Part shown: positions 56,900 to 64,000 of the stretch, one piece after another
Numbering within the stretch: the stretch's first letter is position 1
How the letters are laid out: the number at the start of each line of letters is the position of its first letter
Origin: Siderastrea radians
Lineage: Eukaryota; Cnidaria; Anthozoa; Scleractinia; Rhizangiidae
Assembly (NCBI GenBank): GCA_964017195.1
Contig: OZ024895.1
Location: 16,162,034-16,226,033 of the forward strand
Length of the DNA: 64,000 nucleotides
Direction: 5' to 3'
Notes under the pieces: generated by a model
Told to the model about the DNA's origin: nothing
Databases searched by the model: none
Seen by the model: the letters and a program-made list of their open reading frames with translations, nothing else
Program-made: the position numbers and the translations under genes

Positions 56900-57005
56900 A
56901 GATGCATACAGTTGCATACAGATGTGAGATGGATCCGAAACGGAAAAATGAAGAGTTATGGGTATAAAACAACTCATTTCACTTTACGAAAATCCGCAAA
57001 GCAGA
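56900..57005 (+). pseudogene. Cassette J I-set-like Ig remnant
   Basis: Only the middle of the domain is left: DVRWIRNGKMKSYGYKTTHF, then a degraded LRKSAKQ. The first part, with its Cys, is replaced by three CATACAG-type short repeats, and the part with the second Cys is replaced by AT-rich sequence leading into the minisatellite. Confidence 0.7.
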
Positions 57006-57399
57006 CGCAGCACTGGAAAATCTGGACCATTTACAGACTTAATGAAATGTCTATAAATCCTAAATTTACAGACATTTTATAAGAGTTCAAATCTTGCCTA
57101 CTTTTTCATATGGAATACAGAATGTTTGTAAAATCACTTTTGCAGACATTTCATACAGTTTTCGTGATGTTTTCTTTCTAGAATCTTTATAAAATAATTA
57201 TGAATTTTAACTGCTGAAATAAGCCGCAAAAATAAAAAATTTACAGACTTCCACAAAATCTCTGAAGAATGCTTGTAAATCTAACATTTACGATAATTTT
57301 CTATGGTTATTTTATCGTCTAAAATGTCTGTAAAAAAGCTGCACTGAATTTTCAAAACGAAATCTCTGTAAACTGACGCATAAAATCTCTGCAAACTGC

Positions 57400-57902
57400 A
57401 AATTGACGTACACAGGGCATCATAAAATCTCTGGAAATTGACGCTAACAGGGCATCATAAAATCTCTGGAAATTGACACAAACAGGGCATCATAAAATCT
57501 CTATAAATTGACGCAAACAGGGCATCATAAAATCTCTGTAAATTGACGCAGACAGGGCATCATAAAATCTCTGTAAATTGACGCAAACAGGGCATCATAA
57601 AATCTCTGTAAATTGACGCAAACAGGACATCATAAAATCTCTGTAAATTGACGCAAACAGGGCATCATAAAATCTCTGGAAATTGACACAAACAGGGCAT
57701 CATAAAATCTCTATAAATTGACGCAAACAGGGCATCATAAAATCTCTGTAAATTGACGCAGACAGGGCATCATAAAATCTCTGTAAATTGACGCAAACAG
57801 GGCATCGTAAAATCTCTGTAAATGGACGCAAACAGGGCATCATAAAATCTCTGTAAATTGGCACAAGCAGGGCATTATGAAATCTCTGTAAATTGACACA
57901 AG
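57400..57902. repeat. 35-base minisatellite, about 14 units
   Basis: The unit is AATTGACGCAAACAGGGCAT followed by CATAAAATCTCTGTA. Variants (CTGGA, ACACA, GCAGA) recur in the same order 210 bases apart (57471 and 57681), so a six-unit block was itself duplicated. Open frames across it, including the 116-codon one on the minus strand, are repeat by-products. Confidence 0.92.
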
Positions 57903-58995
57903 ACAAGTCTACCCAACATTGTGAGTTGAAACAACTCAGTTTGAATAAATCTAGCACTGAACAAAAAGTTAATTTACCGCAAGTTTTAGTCGAGCAAATT
58001 TGTTGTAGATTTAGAGTACTGATGTTGCTATTTTCGTGATGTACCACCAAATTTTATTACTAGAACTGTTCTCGTCGATTCCGGTTTGGCCGAGTGACCT
58101 TGGGTACGAATTGAACATGCGCAAAGTTTTTTCCCTTCGCGACGTGCTTTTCGCAGTTTTGGCGCCTGTTTCAACAATCTTCGGTTGAGTTCATCGTTTG
58201 AGGTATAAATTTCTGTCGTCTTGGAGAGATGGCTTGTGAACTATTCCTTTTTCTTGCTTCACGGTCTCTGGAAAGCTGCCAACAATCTTCTTACAGCGGA
58301 TTAACGATCGGTGGGAATGTTTTTCTGCCATTAATCAAGCTTCATCGAGTCAAGTTTGAACGCCATGCATGGTTGCTTTTGTGATTGTCAAGGTATAGTT
58401 TGGACTGTAAAACATAAGTTTATGCTTAGGCTTTGATATATCCAAATATTCTTGCCTACGTTTGAGCGAATTCCCCCGCACTTGAAGTGTTCTTGATGAC
58501 ATTTTCTTAGGGACTTCAAACGTAATTTATATGTGGCTCATTTCTGAGGGCCCGCAACTGATAGCTTCTGATCAAGATTCCAATAAATGTTCTTTGTTTT
58601 GAATTTATATCATGTTTGCACTTTTTTTCCCATAGTGTGAGATCTTTATGCTTGGTACAGTTTGCAAGTGACGGCCTTTTTGTACCATTCCGAGTGACTA
58701 CATTGACTCTGATTGAATATGGATTTTGCCTTTGTTCTGAATAATCATGTTTGTACTGTAACATGTAAATCCCATAATGTGAGATCTTTTAAAACGCTTG
58801 GTATCTTCCCCTAACTTAATATGATTGCTTTGTTATTGTTGTCGTTTTGCTATGTTTTAAGATGGTTTTAATCTTGCTGCACTGGAAAAGAAGACAATCA
58901 GTTGTCAAGAAACTCAATACCGTCGTTTCTCAATTAAACGCCCCCGGTGTTTATTTTAAATTTGGCATGGTGGACCCGGTATTTCTTACCCTGCT
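57903..58995. other. Non-coding stretch after the minisatellite
   Basis: No gene recognised. Two related segments with TGTGAGATCTTT occur near 58640 and 58785. Confidence 0.45.
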
Positions 58996-59407
58996 AGCAG
59001 AGGTTTTTTATCTTGCCCCTTCTTTGTCGTGGTCTTTTTATGGCTGCCCTTACCGTTGTTGTTTTCTTCCACAGCGAGAAAAACCTCTGCCATGATACGA
59101 ATCCTTTCCCTGTTTAGCATGCTCTGTTGTTGCTACAGAAACGACTAACTTAAAACGTGTCTTGTCTGTGATTGGCCAAATGATAACCTGCCTGTCAGTC
59201 AAACTACACAGCACGGGGAATGGTTGGCCAATCACAGACAAGATACGTGTCTTAAGTTAGTCATTTCTGAAGTAACGACAAAGCATGCTCAACAGGGAAA
59301 GGAATTGTATCGTGGCAAAGGTTTCTCTTGTGGTGGAAGAAAACAACAACGGTAAAGACAGCCGTAAAAAGTCTATGAAAAGAAGCGGCAAGATAAAAAC
59401 CTCTGCT
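58996..59407. mobile_element. Foldback element of about 412 bases
   Basis: The left end AGCAGAGGTTTTTTATCTTG and the right end, its inverted counterpart with one change, are followed inward by a GTTGTTGTTTTCTTCCA pair, a CATGCT pair and a strong inner pair around GTCTGTGATTGGCCAA. The whole can fold on itself. No coding sequence. Confidence 0.75.
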
Positions 59408-60278
59408 ATTAAAGTAGGCATTTCTTTCAATCAGCAGTTTATTTGGGCCCGCCATTTTTTAAGAAAGCGTCATTATTCATTTTTCTTGGCAACCGTGTAT
59501 CTTGCCCTTACAACTTAAGTTTATTATACAAAAAATAAATGTCTAACGGGCTTATCTACAATTTGATGTTTATACCTGGCATTTATTTCGGGCCCGGCAT
59601 TTAATCAAGAAAATATGGTACTTTTTATTCATACATAAAATACTTTTTTTATTCATAGCCTTTGGAAAATTCTATATGTGCACACCCTAAAACCACCTTA
59701 TCAATGTATGAAAAGGAGCATTAAAAGAGTATGGAGGAAAACAGCCTTGAGTTGCTAAAAAATGAAGTGGTAAGTAAATGCAGTTTTAAGCAAAGATGAC
59801 AATAGGAATGACAGTGATTACCAAATAATGTAAAATGGAATAATTATTTACAAATAATTTGGTCATTTTGGCAGTTTTTTATGTCTAAATTCTACTAGTG
59901 CTTTTCAATTCATGGTTTATACTCAAAGGGAAGCCATACAGGTCACTTTGATAATTATCCAGCACATCTGTGCCATGTATGAGTGACCTGTACTGGGTCC
60001 TTCCTGGCAATCCCTGGCTACCATAGTTCCTTGAACAATAGCCGACCTTCGAATAATCGCTGCACTCGAATAATCCCTCCCTCCCTTGAATAATGGCCCC
60101 CTTTTGAAGCACAGGAAAAGAATAATCTCCCCCAGCTATTATTTGAGGAAATTCAATGTTTGATTTTATAAAGCTCCAGTATTGACCAGACTAGGAAAAA
60201 TTTCATCCCTGGCATTGGACGCACTAAGTAGAATAAATTGGCATTAAAGATGTGTTTATTGTTCATCGTGGTGTAAGA
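59408..60278. other. Non-coding stretch
   Basis: No gene recognised. Around 60045-60120 there is a short run of GAATAAT-type motifs. Confidence 0.4.
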
Positions 60279-60708
60279 TAGGAAAGATGAACGTTTATTC
60301 GTTTGTCTCGCGATGGAATTGCTTTGAGTTGTTGATCGCGACATTTCGACTGAAATACTGCTTTTTTATTGTGGGTATTCAAGCGTCAGGAATTTCGAGA
60401 GTTGTAGAGAATTATAGAGATACATGTAGTGGAATCGAAATTCCTGGAGCTTGGATACCCATAGTCAAAAAGCACAACAGCCGATCAACCCCAAAGCGGA
60501 CCTGTGAGGGAACAACATCTAATAGTCGGAATAATGATGAGGATTGAAATGCACCAATAGCAGCGAACCAACATGCTACAAATAGCGACACGTAAACAGT
60601 CGACCTCATCGCCTGATGAAGACTAGCAGTATTGCAGTCGAAACGTCGAGATCAACAAATCAAAGCGATTCCATCATGAGACAATCTGATAAACGTTCAT
60701 CTTTCCTA
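60279..60708. mobile_element. Non-autonomous element with inverted arms and a hammerhead-like core
   Basis: The 84-base arms 60279-60362 and 60625-60708 are inverted copies (AGGAAAGATGAACGTTTAT, GTTGATC, TTTCGACTG). The plus strand at 60613-60647 holds CTGATGA, a foldable AGACT..AGTC segment and GAAACGTC, matching a hammerhead core. It is probably related to Penelope-like element ends. An 86-codon open frame across it is of unknown value. Confidence 0.6.
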
Positions 60709-61206
60709 GAATAAATTGCTTTGCATGCTTTCATAGTGGATATTTTTGTTCTAAGGAAAAAGTAAAAAGGCTCAGTCAAACAAAACACGCTGTTACAGCT
60801 ACACATACAGTGTGTACACATGCATGTAGCACTGTTGCTTTAGCTGCGAAGCTGGTTTCATCCAGTTGCTAACCAGGAATGTTATGCAGTGTACATTTAT
60901 TTGCATATGTATTGTACAGTTACCAGAAAGTGGTATTTAAATTAAGCAACATTTTGTATTTCTAACATAGTGTGTTTGCTCTTGGTCACTTAGATACCCC
61001 AAAACATGGCAACCAACGATCTCAAGGTGGTAACAAAGACGAGCTGACATCACTCAGAGTAAGATTGCCCAGTGGTCAGTCATATAGTAGAGAGCAGATG
61101 GTGCTCCTTTTAGGCAAAGAACTCTGCTAAGGGGAAAGTAAAGAGGAAGGATTCAGGAAAAGTAATTACTAAAGACAATCTTGTCCTAGTTAACTGGGCA
61201 GGGCAA

Positions 61207-61208
<2 letters not shown>

Positions 61209-61242
<34 letters not shown>
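61209..61242. repeat. TA microsatellite at left of the Penelope-like element
   Basis: About 17 TA units with one C. A matching run lies directly right of the element (63531-63555), suggesting insertion into, or generation of, TA repeats. Confidence 0.85.
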
Positions 61243-61344
61243 ACTTCAAATTTCTTGTGTGGAACGGTTTTCAGAGAGCGCTCAACTTTTTAGGAGCAGT
61301 ATTAAATTATTCAAAAAGGTTCCACTGGCTTCAAAAGTATTTCA

Positions 61345-61413
61345 TCGATTTAATGCGACAGGTCTGTTTCGTATAGTCAATGGATGACCACACTCTTCAG
61401 GCAATTTTATCGA
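61345..61413 (-). ncRNA. Hammerhead ribozyme, left arm
   Basis: Inverted counterpart of the ribozyme at 63424-63492, with the same core: CTGAAGA, an 8-pair stem II, GAAA, a short stem III and GTC. The predicted cleavage is between 61357 and 61356 on the minus strand. Confidence 0.75.
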
Positions 61414-61619
61414 ATGACCGTTAATTTAAATGCTGGCGGTTAAATACAAGATATAAGACATAAGATATACAAAATGTGGTTGCTAGGTAGCAGTTGTGAA
61501 GATTACGTTACTTTAAGGTTTTTGAGTACAAATCTGTTTCTATGGGGGCATGAACTCGCTAATTCGTTACGTTTGTTTAAGCTGCAAAGATCTTTTTTAC
61601 AGATAATAATAAACTTTTC

Positions 61620-63334
61620 ATGGAGACAAAGGTTACATTTCTTGCAGACCCAAATGTACCAAAAGAGATCTCTTCAAAAGACAAACAGATTGCGCAAACG
61701 CTCAAGCTTGACGATCGTATTGAAGTTACAGCATGCAGGGATTCTTTCATAACATTGAAAGATCATAAACCGGATTTCAAGAACAACCCGACCTGCAGAC
61801 TTCTTAACCCAAGCAAATCTGAAATCGGCATTGTAAGCAAAAATATTTTAGATAATATCAACACAAAAGTCATCCAAGCAACCAAAGTAAATCTCTGGAG
61901 AAGCACTAGCAACGCAATTGAGTGGTTCAAAACGATACCAAATAAGCAAAAGCAGGCATTTATCACATTTGACGTGTGCGACTTTTACCCATCCGTCTCC
62001 GAAGAACTCTTAATTAAGGCCCTCAATTACGCTTCACAATTCACCACTGTCACCCAGGAAGACCGTGAAATCATCATCCACGCAAAAAGATCACTCCTGT
62101 ACCATCAAAACTCTCCATGGACAAAAAGAGACAGTGACAGTATGTTTGACGTGACAATGGGCTCATACGACGGAGCAGAAACTTGTGAGCTGATCGGAGC
62201 GTATATGCTATCCCTCATCGCGCCTAAATTCAAACATGAAATAGGCCTCTACCGTGACGACGGCATCGCCGTATGTAGAGCTACACCCAGAGAAATTGAA
62301 AAGATTAAGCAAGAAGTCAGCAACGCATTCAAAGCAAATGGGCTTAAAATCACAATCGACGCAAACAAAAAGATCGTTGACTTTTTAGACGTGACCTTCG
62401 ACCTCGCAAGTGGCAGCTACAAACCTTACATGAAACCTAACAATAAATTGCTGTACGTCCACCGACAGAGTAACCATCCCCCCGCATTACTAAAGAACAT
62501 ACCGCTGAATATTAACAAAAGATTAACAAATATTTCATCTAGCAAAGAAGTTTTCGACGCAGCCATCCCTCCCTACCAAAAAGCACTTCAAGAAAGCGGA
62601 TATGATCACAAGCTTACTTACCACCCAGAAGCACAACAAACAACGAGAAATAAGAGAAAGCGAAAACGAAACATAACATGGTACAACCCGCCATGGAATT
62701 CAAATCTGAAAACCAACCTTGGAAGAAAGTTTCTGTGTATTGTTGGCAAATGCTTCCCCAAGATCCACCCACTACACAAGATCTTCAACAGACACACGCT
62801 CAAGCTCAGCTACTCATGCATGCCAAACATGAAATCCACTATCGCATCGCATAACAAAAGCATCCTCTCAAATGTCACACCAGCGCCTACTCAGCAATCA
62901 CGCGATGGGTGCAACTGTAGAAAAAAGAATGAATGTCCCCTAGAAGGCCAATGCCTCCAAACCAATGTTGTCTACCAAGCAACGGTGACAAGCGAAGCTT
63001 CCACAGAATCGTACGTAGGACTAGCAACAAACTTTAAAGAACGCTACAGAAACCACAACGCATCCTTTCGGCACAGCAACAAAAGAAACGAAACTGAACT
63101 TTCTAAACACATTTGGACTCTAAAAGACGCGAAAAAAGCCTTTCAAATTAAATGGAAACTGCTAAAAAATGTCAACCTTACAATAATATCAGCAAGAAAT
63201 GTAACCTTTGTCTCCATGAAAAGTTTATTATTATCTGTAAAAAAGATCTTTGCAGCTTAAACAAACGTAACGAATTAGCGAGTTCATGCCCCCATAGAAA
63301 CAGATTTGTACTCAAAAACCTTAAAGTAACGTAA
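61620..63334 (+). pseudogene. Penelope-like reverse transcriptase / GIY-YIG protein, frameshifted and 5' truncated
   Basis: The first frame runs 61620-63260 (546 codons). RT motifs: ITLKDHKP (44-51) with NPTCRLLNPSKSEIG, FDVCDFYPS (117-125, catalytic Asp) and YRDD (211-214, in place of the usual YxDD/FADD). A basic linker (KRKRKR) and a Cys cluster CNCRKKNECPLEGQC (431-445) precede the GIY-YIG endonuclease start (VYQATV, SYVGLAT). At the A-run 63164-63169 the frame shifts: the natural C-terminal part (CNLCLHEKF, SLNKRNEL) continues in another frame to 63334. The first 8-9 codons come from the inverted arm, not the original N-terminus. Confidence 0.85.
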
Positions 63335-63423
63335 TCTTCACAACTGCTACCTAGCAACTACATTTTGTATATCTTATGTCTTATATCTTGTATTTAACCG
63401 CCAGCATTTAAATTAACGGTCAT

Positions 63424-63492
63424 TCGAGAAAATTGCCTGAAGAGTGTGGTCATCCATTGACTATACGAAACAGACCTGTCGCATTAAATCGA
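63424..63492 (+). ncRNA. Hammerhead ribozyme, right arm
   Basis: The core CTGAAGA starts at 63437. Stem II pairs GTGTGGTC with GACTATAC (8 pairs including two G-U) around a 7-base loop. GAAA follows, then stem III ACAG/CTGT with a 2-base loop, and the GTC cleavage triplet ending at 63480. Stem I starts GCA/TGC and has an outer TCGA/TCGA pair. All conserved hammerhead positions are met. Hammerheads are known from Penelope-like element ends. Confidence 0.82.
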
Positions 63493-63530
63493 TGAAATAC
63501 TTTTGAAGCCTGGAACCTTTTTGAATAATT

Positions 63531-63555
63531 ATATATATATATATATATATATATT
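63531..63555. repeat. TA microsatellite at right of the Penelope-like element
   Basis: About 12 AT units immediately after the right arm; pairs with the run at 61209-61242. Confidence 0.85.
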
Positions 63556-63787
63556 TATAGCTACTGGGACAAATACAACTCCTGAAGTAGTGATGTCACT
63601 AGATGAGGTAAACATACTGTACATGTACTGCATACAGATTTTATTGGAATAATATTTAAAGAGCACTTTGATACTCCAGTGTGTTTGCAGAACATGTATG
63701 TTTTTTGCTAAGTTTTTTTTGTGCCCTGACCAGTTCATGTGCCTGTGTTTGAAAATGGTGAAAAAGGGGAACATTGGACAAAAGAGT

Positions 63788-63964
63788 AATAAGCCATTTC
63801 CAAGTTCCTTGTACCTCTTTTTGAAAGCGAGTCTTGGTGCATAGCCTTTCATATGAAAATGAGTTTCCATTCACCTGCAGATAAAACTCATTTTCATATG
63901 AAAGGTTTTGCACGAGGTCTCGCTTTGAAAAAGAGGCACAAGACAATTCGAAAATGGCCTATTA
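63788..63964. mobile_element. Long hairpin / foldback element
   Basis: The arms share TTTCATATGAAAATGAGTTT and its inverse, then GTGCA, AAGCGAG, CCTCTTTTT and AATGGC..TATTA segments outward, around a spacer of about 20 bases near 63870-63890. Non-coding. It extends close to the window end. Confidence 0.7.
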
Positions 63965-64000
63965 CATGATGCGATGCATTATACAGGGTCGGCCAGGGTT

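Larger units (their letters stand above)
61305..63530 (+). mobile_element. Penelope-like retroelement with inverted terminal copies
   Basis: The body (61646-63191) encodes RT and GIY-YIG domains. Bases 61305-61645 are an inverted copy of 63192-63530, that is, of the 3' end of the coding region plus the 3' non-coding end. Inverted terminal copies are a known product of Penelope-like insertion. Each arm contains a hammerhead ribozyme. TA repeats flank both sides. The 5' part of the original reading frame is missing, so the copy is 5' truncated. Confidence 0.88.

Noticed and set aside
57700..58050. 116-codon open frame on the minus strand with repeated RDFMMPCL-type motifs
   Set aside because: It is produced by the 35-base minisatellite (35 is not a multiple of 3, yet the frame stays open by chance) and shows no domain.
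1..64000. CRISPR arrays, bacterial operons or ribosome binding sites
   Set aside because: Introns, repeat classes and gene type are eukaryotic; the direct repeats found are minisatellites or transposon debris without spacer structure.

Overview
This is eukaryotic DNA, AT-rich and intron-rich with GT-AG splice sites and many mobile-element relics. The receptor type, the Penelope-like and LINE fragments and the short inverted-repeat elements suggest a cnidarian, most likely an anthozoan such as a stony coral; that is an inference, not a search result. All host genes seen are on the plus strand.

The main feature is a receptor tyrosine kinase locus. Its constant part (23642-39479, 17 exons) encodes one Ig domain, three fibronectin type III domains, a membrane helix, a juxtamembrane segment made partly from micro-exons, a complete kinase domain with HRDLAARN and DFG motifs, and a tail with two YxN motifs. 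The domain order and tail resemble Tie/TEK and, more loosely, FGFR kinases.

Upstream (about 376-20897) lie six tandem cassettes, A to F. Each consists of a signal-peptide-type first exon ending in phase 1, an exon for an unusual V-like Ig domain, and an exon for a canonical I-set-like Ig domain. Most cassettes also carry the same upstream block, a TGACGT element next to an ETS-like AGCGGAAGT element, about 160-210 bases before the first-exon ATG. Nearly all exons are phase 1-1 and so join in frame with each other and with the constant part. Cassette B is fully open; A, C, D and E each have one clearly damaged exon, and F has a first exon without ATG and a V exon with a doubtful 5' boundary. 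The layout suggests either alternative promoter-driven heads on one kinase or one long multi-Ig receptor that skips broken exons.

Downstream of the kinase are four more cassettes or remnants (G 43427-44420, H 45252-46165, I 47581-47822, J 54741-57005), all damaged, embedded in repeats. They may be the decayed 5' end of a second tandem receptor locus or relics.

Repeats fill the rest: two TTAA-flanked inverted-repeat elements (22749-23177 and 39511-40377, the second 31 bases after the kinase stop), other foldback elements, a pair of 0.75 kb inverted arms within the last kinase intron, a 1.54 kb inverted repeat (48681-50224 / 53084-54632), two LINE 3' ends, a 35-base minisatellite (57400-57902), and a Penelope-like retroelement (61305-63530) with RT and GIY-YIG domains. 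The Penelope-like element is flanked by 340-base inverted copies of its own 3' end, each holding a well-formed hammerhead ribozyme.
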